The notes under the pieces were generated by a model, which made no database searches, had not been told where the DNA came from, and saw only the letters and a list, made by a program, of their open reading frames with translations. A program made the position numbers and the translations under genes. Source: Planctomycetota bacterium (GTDB lineage: Bacteria; Planctomycetota; UBA8742; UBA2392). Taken from it: a stretch of DNA of 44,138 bases. The stretch lies in assembly GCA_003576915.1 (NCBI GenBank), contig QEVF01000009.1:81638-125775 (forward strand), given 5' to 3'. Of this stretch, positions 31,958 to 40,129 are shown one piece after another (positions within the stretch are counted from its first letter, which is position 1; each line of letters opens with the position of its first letter).

Positions 31958-32560
31958 TCACTTTGAGCGCCAGTCCTTGGGAAGACGGTTCCTGGGGGTG
32001 GCGGGGGTATCAAAGTCAAAGAGGTCATCCAGGCGGTCCTGCTTCTTGCGGGCCGCCTCGCGCTGCGCGGCCAGGCCCTTCTGCAGCAGCTTCTGGAGGA
32101 ACTGGGGCGAAAACACCATGCCGTCGCCGTTGTCCTTGAACGACTGGGCATCGAGGCCCAGCACGCTCCCGAGGTTGCCGAACATGGCACGCAGGTCCAT
32201 GTTCTGGCGCTCGGCCGCGCCCAGATTGCCCATGATTTCACGGGCCCGCGCAAAAGCCTCGCACAGGCTCTGCACCTCATCGAGGTCGCACTTGGCCTGC
32301 CAGGCCACCTCCTGCTGGCGCAGGTGGCTGAGCTTTTCGGGCGACTGCCGCTCTTCGGGTGTCAGCACCGCGCCAATACGCTCCAGGCGCGCGATGTGCT
32401 CCTCGATGTCGTTTTCCAGTTCCTCCACCAGCTCCGAAATCAGCCCGGAATCCGCCCCGAACTCCTGCGTCTTGAGGGCTTCGCGCAGATGCCGCGCCAG
32501 CTCCATGTTGCGCAGGTCCTTGATGGATTTGATGAGCACGTCGAGGCTGAAGTTATCCAT
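31958..32560 (-). CDS. Hypothetical helical protein (coiled-coil-like)
   Basis: A 200-aa cytosolic protein that I do not recognise. The ATG at 32560 gives MDNFSLDVLIKSIKDLRNME, a natural protein start. Residues 5-100 are strongly helical and charged (ISELVEELENDIEEHIARLE, EAFARAREIMGNLGAAERQN). The middle holds short Gly/Phe segments and the tail a basic region (AAQREAARKKQDRLDDL). No enzyme or membrane motif is visible. It lies 151 bp upstream of rpsP on the same strand, but a shared transcript is not evident. Confidence 0.7.
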   Translation of the reverse strand: MDNFSLDVLIKSIKDLRNMELARHLREALKTQEFGADSGLISELVEELENDIEEHIARLERIGAVLTPEERQSPEKLSHLRQQEVAWQAKCDLDEVQSLCEAFARAREIMGNLGAAERQNMDLRAMFGNLGSVLGLDAQSFKDNGDGMVFSPQFLQKLLQKGLAAQREAARKKQDRLDDLFDFDTPATPRNRLPKDWRSK

Positions 32561-32667
32561 CGAGGTCCGTCCGCTGGCTGGGGCCTGGCCCCTGTGCCAT
32601 AGAATAACGCGCCCGGGGCCGCTGGCAATCCCGCCCCCTTCAAGCTCAAGGGTCTTGGGGCGAACAA

Positions 32668-32696
32668 TTGATGATTGGAGCATCGCTCGCTAGACT
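32668..32696 (+). promoter_or_regulatory. Promoter of the FixC-like gene
   Basis: -35 TTGATG (32668-32673), 17-nt spacer, -10 TAGACT (32691-32696). Transcription near 32703 would give a short 5' leader before the ATG at 32725. The same -10 TAGACT recurs at 41373. Confidence 0.55.
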
Positions 32697-32724
32697 TCCG
32701 CCCCGACCTTGAACAAGAGCAAAC

Positions 32725-33999
32725 ATGGCCGAGCGCGTTGACGCAATCATCCTGGGTTCGAGCCCGGCGGGCCTCACGGCCGCCATCCACCTGGCGCGGG
32801 CAGGGCGCAGGACGCTGATCCTCGACCTGCCGCGCGCCATCGAGGGCGTGCGCCTGCTGTCGCTGCCCGTGGCCCAGGAAACCCTGGGCGACATCCCCCG
32901 CGACGCCTCCTTCATGCGCGCCGTCACCGGCGTGCGCCGCGTCAGCACCCACGGCAAGCGCTTTGCCGCCACCGAAATCGGCACGCCCAGCGCCGACGAC
33001 GCCGACCTCGTCAGCGTCGAGATGGATGACTTCCTGGCCCTGCTCGGCAAAGTGGCCGAAGAAGCCGGCGCCCACCGCCGCAGCGGTTTTGCGGACCTGC
33101 TGCGCGACGAGACCGGCCGCGTGCGCGGCATCCGCACGGACGACGGCGCCGAGATCTACGCGCCGGTCACCATCGTGGCCGACGGCGAGAACAGCGCCAG
33201 CGCCCAGGCCCTTGACTTGCGCGAGGAAACCCTGCCTTCCATGCAGGCCCTTTACGCGCACGAAACCTGGCGCGTGGGTGAAGAGCATCTCAATGCCCAG
33301 TTTCACTGCGACCGCCGTCAGGGCACCCTGAGCCTGATCAACGGCGAACTGCTGGGCGGCCTGCCAAACGGCCGCGCCTGGATGTTTGCGGGCACGGAGA
33401 CCCTGACCCTGGGCGTCTCTTTGCCCCGTGAGGCAGCCGAGGCCGCCCACGTCAGCCTGGACGACTGCCTCAACCGCATCCTCACCCACGCCGCCTTTGC
33501 CCGCCTGTTCAAGGGCGGAAAGCGCGAGCACCGCGTGACGGAAACAAGGCTGCTGGGCGGGCTTTCCATGGTGCGCCGCCTCTTCGGAGACGGCTGGCTC
33601 ATCACGGGCGAAGCGGCCTGCCTGCGCGACCCGCGCCATCCCTACGAACTGCGCATGGAGCTGACGGCGGGCCACGCCGCCGGCGAAACCGCCCTCAAGG
33701 CCCTTGAAATCAAGGACAGCGGCAAGCTTACCCTGGGGCTTTACAAGCGCATGCTCATGGACAGCTACCTCTGGCCTGAACTCAAGGCCGCCGAGGAAGA
33801 AGCCGCGCGGCGCGAGAAGAACCCGGACCTTGATGGCTATTACCCCGAACTGTTCGTGCGCCGCCAGAGCCTCGATTTGCAGGCCGGCACCCAGGCACGC
33901 ACCCAGGCGCGGCAGGAACTTGAGGACCAGGTGCGGACTGAACGCCCGCTGTGGGAACTGATCAAGGCCGGCGTGCAGGGCGCCCGCGCCTTTGGCTAG
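32725..33999 (+). CDS. FAD-dependent oxidoreductase (FixC / geranylgeranyl-reductase-like)
   Basis: A 424-aa flavoprotein. The N-terminal Rossmann loop reads ILGSSPAGLTAAIHLARAG (GxSxxG rather than GxGxxG), followed by the acidic residue in LILDLPRA. The C-terminal FAD motif is GDGWLITGEAACLRDPRHP. The overall order fits the FixC/ETF-quinone-oxidoreductase-like and geranylgeranyl-reductase group. No FixX-type ferredoxin gene is present, and FixA/B electron-transfer flavoproteins are not seen either. The role could be electron transfer or prenyl reduction. The ATG has a weak AAGAG site and its own promoter. Confidence 0.82.
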   Translation: MAERVDAIILGSSPAGLTAAIHLARAGRRTLILDLPRAIEGVRLLSLPVAQETLGDIPRDASFMRAVTGVRRVSTHGKRFAATEIGTPSADDADLVSVEMDDFLALLGKVAEEAGAHRRSGFADLLRDETGRVRGIRTDDGAEIYAPVTIVADGENSASAQALDLREETLPSMQALYAHETWRVGEEHLNAQFHCDRRQGTLSLINGELLGGLPNGRAWMFAGTETLTLGVSLPREAAEAAHVSLDDCLNRILTHAAFARLFKGGKREHRVTETRLLGGLSMVRRLFGDGWLITGEAACLRDPRHPYELRMELTAGHAAGETALKALEIKDSGKLTLGLYKRMLMDSYLWPELKAAEEEAARREKNPDLDGYYPELFVRRQSLDLQAGTQARTQARQELEDQVRTERPLWELIKAGVQGARAFG

Positions 34000-34107
34000 C
34001 AGGCCGCGGCGCGGGCGTTTTCTCCGGCGCGCATCGGCGTGAACCCCATACCAAGTGATTCACCGGGGCCCCTGGGCCAGGCGCCCGTGGCGGGGGCGTG
34101 ATCCGGG

Positions 34108-37100
34108 CTACAGGGTGCGCAGCCACTGGCTGGCGCGGTAGGCTGCGTCGGCCAGGCTTTCCCAGCGGCGCGGGACGCGCAGGGCCGACTCCAGCGCGGC
34201 ACGGGCCTTGGCGCGGTCATTCTCGTCCAGGGCCCAGATGCACTGGAAGGCCGCCGCCAGGTCCTCGTGTTTCTTGCCGTCGATGGCCGGCAGGGCCGCA
34301 AGGGCGGCGCGGCGGCGCTCGGCGGGCTCGCACAGCACGGCGCGCAGGCGCGCTTCGAGCATCAGGGATTCGTCACGCTCGCCGGCCTCGGAGACCAGTT
34401 CACGGGCGGATTCGCGGGCGCCGTCTTCATCGCCGCAGGCCATGCGCGCGGCGCAGAGCGCGGAAAGTGATATGACGCGAGACTGGAAGTCGCCAATCTC
34501 GGCGTGAAGAGCGCAGCATTCTTCGGCGCGCTTGAGGGCCAACTGCGAATGGCCCGTGCCGACGTTGACGATGGCCAGGCGCATGAGCACGTGGGCCAGG
34601 GAGCGCCGATCGCCGGCGGCACGGGCGAGGTCCATGGCCTTGAGGTAGTGTTCTTCGGCCTGTCTGAAATCGAGGCGGTTGGTGGCAAGGGTGCCGAGGT
34701 TGCCCAGGCTCTGGACGGCGCCCAGCCTGTCTCCCAGTGCGGTCTTGATGCGCAAGGCGCCGCGATAAAGCTCTTCGGCGCGGGCGAAGTCGCCCAGGCG
34801 CTCATAGGCCACGCCCAGGTTGTTCATGGCCATGGACTCGCTGCGCTTGTCGTGCAGCCTGGTGAAGGTGTTCAGGGCCTCCTGAAGCAGAGCGCGCATC
34901 TTCTCGTACTCGCCCAGGCGCTCGTGGATGATGGCCAGATTGACGGTGGCTCCGGCCTCACCCTTGCGGTCTCCCAGTTTTCGCCGCACTTCGATGCTGC
35001 GCTCCAGCAGCTCGATGGCGCCCTGGGTGTTCTGGGCGTAGTGCTCGATCATCCCCGCCGCGCTGAGGGCCGCGGCCTCCGCTGCGGCGTCATGGAGGCG
35101 TTTGGCGACCTCAAGGGCTTCGCGGGCGGCGGCGCGGCCTTCGTCGATGCGGGCCAGGCGCATGCAGGCCGAAGCGTAGGAAGCCAGCAGCTTGGCCAGC
35201 ACCCTGGCCAGCTTGGGGTCGGCCTCGGCGGCGGCGAGGCCGCCTTCACGCTCGCGCAGGGCCTTCACGACGGCCAGGGCTTTGTCGAACTGCTCGCGAA
35301 AGCGCGTGGCGCGCGCCAGCAGGTCGGAGGCGGCAAGATAAAGGCGTACGGCGCTGAGCATGTCGCCCGAGGCCAGGCAGAAGTCGATGGCCTTGAGCGC
35401 TTCGTGCATGCCCCAGCCCTCAAGGTCCTTGAGGGCGCCGCTCATGGGCGAATCCAGCAGCTTGTGCAGGGCCTCGGCCCGTTCGAGGTAATGGGCGGCG
35501 TGGCGGCGGGCCAGGGCGTGGCGGAAGTCCTCGCTCGTGGTCTTGGCAAAGCGCTCCTGCGTGAAGACGCGGATCAGGCCCAGCATCTCGAACTGGTACT
35601 TTTCGTCGTCGCCGCGCAGGGCCAGCAGGCTCTTGTCGCGCAGAGAAAAGACGACGTCCATGACTTCGGGCGGGTCGCCGGCGGCCTCTTCGGCGCCGTC
35701 AAGGGGGGCGCTGAGGTCGATGATGGCCTCGGCGCTCTCCAGCGAGAAGGCCCCCGCAAAATACGAAAGCTGCAAAAACGCCGTTTTCTCCCAGGGGTCG
35801 AGCAGGGAGTAACTCCACTCAATGGTGTTGCGCAGATTCGTCTGGCGCGTGCTCTTCTTGTCGCGGCTCTTGGAGGCGATCAGGTCAAAGCCCTTCTCCA
35901 GGCGCGCGGCAAGCTGCTGGGGCGACAGCACGTTCAGGCGCGCGGCCGCCAGCTCCAGGGCCAGGGGCATGCCGTCGAGGCGGTGGCAGATTTCCGCCAC
36001 GGCGCCGGCGTTCTGGGGCGTGAGCACAAAGCCGGGTTTGGCCTGGCTGGCACGCTCGAGGAAGAGCTGCACGGCGGGATAGCCGGACACGCGCATGCTC
36101 AGGCGCGAGGTGGAGACGTCATGCGCTTCCATGGAGGGCGTGGCCAAAGTCGAAACGGGGTACTCGGCCTCGCCCTCGACGCGAAGGCGCTCGCGGCTGG
36201 TAACAATCACGCGCAGGCGCGGGGCCGTGCGCAGCCAGAGCGAAAGCGCAGGCGCGAACCTGGAAAGGTGCTCAAACGTATCCAGCACCAGCAGGCTGTG
36301 CCCCTGCTCCAGGGCCCAGGCCACCTGCTGCGCCGGCGAGGCCTTGCCGGGCCGCAACTGGCCGCCCAGAGACTCCATGACCAGGCGGCAGAGGTCGCTT
36401 TCGTCGCGGGCGTCGCCCAGGTCGGCAAACCAGACACCGCTGGGAAAGTGCTGGATCACGCTGGCAGCCAGCGCAAGCGCCAGGCGCGTCTTGCCGCAGC
36501 CGCCGGGGCCCGTGAGGGTGATCAGGCGCGAGCCGCGGTTTCTGGCCACGACCTCGCGCGTGACCTGGTTGGTGTCGGGCGCGCCCGGCTGCCGGGAGAT
36601 GGACTCCAGGGGGCCGGATTCCTCGGCGCGGCGGGCCTCGTCGCCCAGCAGCATGGCGCGCAGCTCGCGCAATTCCTTGTCGCGGCCCACAAAGGTGGTG
36701 GTCTGGGCGGGCAGATTGGTGGGCGTGTCGGCCAGGGCGCGCAGGGGCCCAAAGCGCTTCACGGCGGCGTCGGCGGGCACCATCTGCACCAGGCGCTCGG
36801 GCTCGTCGAGGCCGCGCAGGCGGAACTCGCCGAGATCATGAAACTCGCAGCGCCCCGAAAGCACTTCGCGCAGGGGCTCAACCATGGCGCCGGACAGCAG
36901 GGTCTGCCCGCCGTGGCCCGCGGCGGAAATGCGCGCCGCGCGGTTGACCGCGGGCCCGAAATAGTCCGCCTTGCCCTGGGGGTCGAACTCGACCAGGGGC
37001 TCGCCGCTGTGCAGGCCGATGCGCACGCGGATGGAATCCTCGCCCGAAAGCCGGATGCCCGGCAGCTCACGCTGCACATCGAGGCTGAACAGCGCGGCAT

Positions 37101-37302
37101 CGATGGGCCTGGCAAACACGGCAAAGAAGGCGTCGCCTTCGGTTTTGACCTCGTAGCCGCTGTGGGCGGCCAGGGCCTTGCGGATGATCTGGTTGTGGGC
37201 GTCGAGGGAGGCCTTGAACGCGTCGCCGTAGCGCTCCCAGAGGCGGGTGCTGCCTTCGATGTCGGTGAAGACGAGTGTGACGTTGCCGGTCGGTGCGCCC
37301 AC
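34108..37302 (-). CDS. Class III nucleotide cyclase - NB-ARC ATPase - TPR regulator
   Basis: A 1064-aa multidomain protein. Residues 1-175 are a class III nucleotidyl cyclase with the catalytic set visible: metal Asp14 in FTDIEGST and Asp57 in EGDAFF, base-recognition Lys53, and Asn120/Arg124 in VNRAARI. Residues 200-560 are an NB-ARC/AAA ATPase: Walker A GPGGCGKT (265-272), Walker B LLVLDTFEHL (337-346), then RLDGMPLALELAAARL. From about 640 come tetratricopeptide repeats (AMNNLGVAYERLGDFARAEELY, RALHVLM-like units). The plan resembles AfsR/MalT-like regulators with a cyclase in place of a DNA-binding domain. It starts at GTG 37302 with AGGA just before it. The signal and the cyclic nucleotide are unknown. 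Confidence 0.9.
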   Translation of the reverse strand: MGAPTGNVTLVFTDIEGSTRLWERYGDAFKASLDAHNQIIRKALAAHSGYEVKTEGDAFFAVFARPIDAALFSLDVQRELPGIRLSGEDSIRVRIGLHSGEPLVEFDPQGKADYFGPAVNRAARISAAGHGGQTLLSGAMVEPLREVLSGRCEFHDLGEFRLRGLDEPERLVQMVPADAAVKRFGPLRALADTPTNLPAQTTTFVGRDKELRELRAMLLGDEARRAEESGPLESISRQPGAPDTNQVTREVVARNRGSRLITLTGPGGCGKTRLALALAASVIQHFPSGVWFADLGDARDESDLCRLVMESLGGQLRPGKASPAQQVAWALEQGHSLLVLDTFEHLSRFAPALSLWLRTAPRLRVIVTSRERLRVEGEAEYPVSTLATPSMEAHDVSTSRLSMRVSGYPAVQLFLERASQAKPGFVLTPQNAGAVAEICHRLDGMPLALELAAARLNVLSPQQLAARLEKGFDLIASKSRDKKSTRQTNLRNTIEWSYSLLDPWEKTAFLQLSYFAGAFSLESAEAIIDLSAPLDGAEEAAGDPPEVMDVVFSLRDKSLLALRGDDEKYQFEMLGLIRVFTQERFAKTTSEDFRHALARRHAAHYLERAEALHKLLDSPMSGALKDLEGWGMHEALKAIDFCLASGDMLSAVRLYLAASDLLARATRFREQFDKALAVVKALREREGGLAAAEADPKLARVLAKLLASYASACMRLARIDEGRAAAREALEVAKRLHDAAAEAAALSAAGMIEHYAQNTQGAIELLERSIEVRRKLGDRKGEAGATVNLAIIHERLGEYEKMRALLQEALNTFTRLHDKRSESMAMNNLGVAYERLGDFARAEELYRGALRIKTALGDRLGAVQSLGNLGTLATNRLDFRQAEEHYLKAMDLARAAGDRRSLAHVLMRLAIVNVGTGHSQLALKRAEECCALHAEIGDFQSRVISLSALCAARMACGDEDGARESARELVSEAGERDESLMLEARLRAVLCEPAERRRAALAALPAIDGKKHEDLAAAFQCIWALDENDRAKARAALESALRVPRRWESLADAAYRASQWLRTL

Positions 37303-37652
37303 GGTCCTGCCCCAAGGTGTGGCAAGTATGGCCCCGCAGCCGCGTTACGCAATTGTGATTGTACAAGAACCTGAGTGTGCTTGACGCCCGGTCATCCAAA
37401 CGCCATGCTCACCCGCGATGAAACCCTTCCGCCACGCGCTCCTTCGCCTGCCGTTCTCCTGAGCGGCTGTGAGCCTTCGCGTGCCGAACTCGGCTTTCAC
37501 CATTTCTTCCATCTGAGCCTGGGGCCCTGACGCGCCCTCGGCGCTTCAGGAACCTCCCGTGCAACTTCCGGGCAGCCCGTGCTCCCCCAACCGCCGCGCC
37601 CCCGTGCGCCCCGCCTCGCCCCTTTGCGCACCGCGCGCGGACGGAGGCCCCC
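37303..37652. other. 350-bp divergent intergenic region with a possible small ORF
   Basis: It separates the cyclase regulator (minus) from the OsmC-like operon (plus). A minus-strand -35 TTGCGT and -10 CATACT with 16-nt spacing lie about 25 nt before the GTG at 37302. A 41-codon frame (ATG 37405, stop at 37530) reads MLTRDETLPPRAPSPA and has no ribosome site, so I do not call it a gene. The last 15 bases hold the GGAGG site of the next gene. Nothing else is recognised. Confidence 0.4.
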
Positions 37653-38102
37653 TTGTCTGACCTGCGCTTTTCCGTGCGCGTCAACTCACGCCCTGACGGC
37701 CGCTGCGACGTGCGCGTGCGCAAGCGCGGCTTCGAAGTGGGCGTCCCCCTCAGCTTCGACTCCGCCTACGACGGCGTCACGGCCCTGGAGCAGTTTCTGG
37801 GCGCGCTGGGGGCCGACCTCGCGGGCGGCCTGCTGGCCCGGGCCAGGAAGCGCCGCGTTGAAATCGAGGCCATCGAGGCCTCCGTGGAAGCCGCCCTCAA
37901 CAACCCTCTGGCCTATCTCGATGTCGTGGGTGAGGCGGGCACCACGGCCATCGAGCAGATCAGCGCGAGGGTCTACATCAGCAGCTTCGCCGCCGAAGCG
38001 GACATCCGCATGTTGTGGGACGAGATGCTCGAGCGCTCGCCGCTGGTCAACACGCTCAAGGCGGCCGTCAGGCTTGACCTGAGTTTCAAGATCTCCCTGT
38101 GA
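37653..38102 (+). CDS. OsmC-like protein lacking the redox cysteines
   Basis: A 149-aa protein of the OsmC/Ohr fold. The TTG start is supported by GGAGG 6 nt upstream. The family helix and strand order is visible: FDSAYDGVTALEQFLGALGADLAGGL (helix before the first active-site position), VEIEAIEASVEAAL, ISARVYISSFAAEADIRML, then ERSPLVNTLKAAV at the second active-site position. OsmC and Ohr proteins reduce peroxides through two cysteines; here those positions hold other residues and the only Cys is Cys18. Peroxidase activity is therefore unlikely, and a binding role is possible. It is first in a four-gene operon with a 9-nt gap to the next gene. Confidence 0.8.
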   Translation: MSDLRFSVRVNSRPDGRCDVRVRKRGFEVGVPLSFDSAYDGVTALEQFLGALGADLAGGLLARARKRRVEIEAIEASVEAALNNPLAYLDVVGEAGTTAIEQISARVYISSFAAEADIRMLWDEMLERSPLVNTLKAAVRLDLSFKISL

Positions 38103-38111
38103 GGACAAATC

Positions 38112-38930
38112 ATGGCCAAACCCATCCTGGTAGGCGCAGTGCTGTATGACCCCAAAGTCTCGGTGATCTGGGACATCATCGGCGAGTTCTTCGAGCAGCA
38201 CCACTGCCCCATCGATGTCGTTTTCTACACCAACTACGAACTGCAGGTGGACGCCCTTCTCAAGGGCCACATTGACATGGCCTGGAACTCGCCCCTGGCC
38301 TGGGTGGATGCCCAGCGGCGCTCCGGCGGTCGTTGCCGCGCCATAGCCATGCGCGACACGGACCGCGACCGCGTGTCCCACATTGTCGCGCGCAAGGGGG
38401 CCTTCAAGACGCTCAAAGATCTCAAGGGCAAAACGCTGGCTGTGGGCGCCAAGGACTCGCCGCAGGCCACGCTCATTCCGCAGGGGCTGCTGCTGCGCGC
38501 GGGCCTCACGCCGGGCAAGGATGTGACCATCCGGCGCTTTGACCTGCTCGTGGGCAAACACGGCGATCACATCGGCGGCGAACTTGATGCCTTCAAATGC
38601 CTGGACTCGGGCCAGGCAGACGCCTGCTGCATGCTGGACATGAACTGGGACCGCTGGAGCGGCGACGGCACCATCAACGGCCAGAAGTACGCCATCCTGG
38701 CCACGACCGACAAGTTCGACCACTGCGTCTTCACCGTGCGCGAGGACTTCGACCAGGCCACCGAGCAGCGGTGGCTCAAGGTCCTGTTCTCGATGTCCTA
38801 CGACAACCCCAAGCATCGCGAAATGATGGACATGGAAGGCCTCAAGAAGTGGGAGAGCGGCCGCACCACGGGCTTTGGCCCCCTCAGCGAAGCCGTGGAC
38901 AAGCTGAAGTTCTTCGAGGGGCGCTCATGA
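38112..38930 (+). CDS. PhnD/SsuA-like substrate-binding-fold protein without signal peptide
   Basis: A 272-aa periplasmic-binding-fold protein of the phosphate/phosphonate or sulfonate ABC type (KPILVGAVLYDPKVSVIWDI, LKGHIDMAWNSPLAWVDAQ, LKDLKGKTLAVGAKDSPQAT, GGELDAFKCLDSGQADACCM). The sequence starts MAKPILVGAV with no export signal, and no ABC permease or ATPase genes are nearby. It is therefore likely a cytosolic ligand-binding or enzyme protein, as in other lineages where this fold was adapted for synthesis. A GAGGA site precedes the ATG. It is co-translated with the core methionine synthase (ATGA overlap). Confidence 0.8.
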   Translation: MAKPILVGAVLYDPKVSVIWDIIGEFFEQHHCPIDVVFYTNYELQVDALLKGHIDMAWNSPLAWVDAQRRSGGRCRAIAMRDTDRDRVSHIVARKGAFKTLKDLKGKTLAVGAKDSPQATLIPQGLLLRAGLTPGKDVTIRRFDLLVGKHGDHIGGELDAFKCLDSGQADACCMLDMNWDRWSGDGTINGQKYAILATTDKFDHCVFTVREDFDQATEQRWLKVLFSMSYDNPKHREMMDMEGLKKWESGRTTGFGPLSEAVDKLKFFEGRS

Positions 38931-40081
38931 GCCGCCTGCCGCTGTTCCCCGTCACCATGGTGGGAAGCTGGCCGCGCCCCGCCGAACTGCTGCGCGCCCA
39001 GAAGGCCAAGCGCGCCGGAAAGCTCTCCGCCGCCGAATTTGACCGCCTGGCCGACGCGGCCGTGCTTGAGGTACTGCGCCTGCAGGATGAAGCCGGCGTC
39101 GATGTCGTGACCGACGGCGAACAGCGGCGCGACAACTTCTATTCGTTCGCGGCCGACAAGCTCAGCGGCGTGAAGCTCATGACCCTGGCCGAGATGCTCG
39201 ACATCATCGAGGACAAGGCCGGCTTTGAGCAGATACTCAAAACGCTCGACGTACCCGCCTACTCCCTGAGCAACCCGACCTGCGTGGGCCCCATCGAGCG
39301 CAAAGCCCCCCTGGCCCTGGATGAACTTCGCTTTCTGCGTCGGCACACCTCAAAGCCCGTGAAGATTCCGCTGCCCGGGCCCTACCTGCTGACCCGCGCC
39401 ATGTTCGTCAAGGAGGCCTCGCGCCCGACCTACGCCTCGAAGGAAGACCTTTCCGTTGATGTGGTCAGGGTCCTGCGCGCCGAAATGGCCGACCTCGTGC
39501 GCGAGGGCGCGGACTTCATCCAGTTCGACGAACCCGTGCTGACCGAAGTGGTGTTCAGCGGCGGCAAGACCCGCACCTTCATGTGCGCCTCGCTTGCCGC
39601 CGGCGGCGACCCCAAGGTTGAACTCGAGTTCGCCGTCAGCCTCATGAACCAGGTGCTTGAGGGCTTTGAGCAGGTGCAGACCGGGCTTCACATCTGCCGC
39701 GGCAACTGGAGTCAGGACGAATCCACCCTGCTGCGCGGCAACTACGCCCCGCTCAAGCCCTGGCTGGAGCGGCTCAAGGTCAGGCAGCTCGTGCTGGAGT
39801 ACGCCACGGAGCGCGCCGGAGACGTGATGCGCTTTGAAGGCAAGCAACTGGGCCTGGGCTGCGTCAATCCGCGCACGCCGCGCGTGGAGAGCGAGGAAGA
39901 AATTCTGGCCCAGGTCCAGCGTGCGCTGGCGCACTACGAGCCCGGCCAGATCTGGCTCAACCCCGACTGCGGCTTTGGCACCTTCAGCAACAGCCCCGTC
40001 AACAGCGGCGCCATCGCCGCGGCCAAAATGAAGGCCCTGGCCGGCGCGGCTCGCCGGCTGCGGCAGCGCCACCAGGCTTGA
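38927..40081 (+). CDS. Core cobalamin-independent methionine synthase (MetE C-terminal-domain type)
   Basis: A 384-aa protein equal to the catalytic C-terminal half of MetE, without the N-terminal folate-binding half. The zinc ligands are all present: His and Cys in TGLHICRGNW, Glu in QLVLEYATERAGD and Cys in IWLNPDCGFGTF. The active-site Asp/Glu of FIQFDEPVLTE and the GSWPRP N-terminus also match. Such core enzymes (MesA-MesD types) transfer methyl groups to homocysteine from donors other than methyl-tetrahydrofolate; the donor here is unknown. Its ATG overlaps the stop of the PhnD-like gene, and the acyl-CoA-dehydrogenase-like gene follows after 48 nt, suggesting one pathway. Confidence 0.88.
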   Translation: MSRLPLFPVTMVGSWPRPAELLRAQKAKRAGKLSAAEFDRLADAAVLEVLRLQDEAGVDVVTDGEQRRDNFYSFAADKLSGVKLMTLAEMLDIIEDKAGFEQILKTLDVPAYSLSNPTCVGPIERKAPLALDELRFLRRHTSKPVKIPLPGPYLLTRAMFVKEASRPTYASKEDLSVDVVRVLRAEMADLVREGADFIQFDEPVLTEVVFSGGKTRTFMCASLAAGGDPKVELEFAVSLMNQVLEGFEQVQTGLHICRGNWSQDESTLLRGNYAPLKPWLERLKVRQLVLEYATERAGDVMRFEGKQLGLGCVNPRTPRVESEEEILAQVQRALAHYEPGQIWLNPDCGFGTFSNSPVNSGAIAAAKMKALAGAARRLRQRHQA

Positions 40082-40129
40082 ACGTACCGGATGTCACGCC
40101 CTTTGCGTGGCCCATCTCAGGAGGAAGCA

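Noticed and set aside
34000..34107. Terminator between convergent FixC-like and cyclase genes
   Set aside because: The region is GC-rich with partial pairing, but I found no clean stem with a T tract.
37405..37530. 41-codon ORF upstream of the OsmC-like operon
   Set aside because: No ribosome site, proline-rich unremarkable sequence, no support beyond an open frame.
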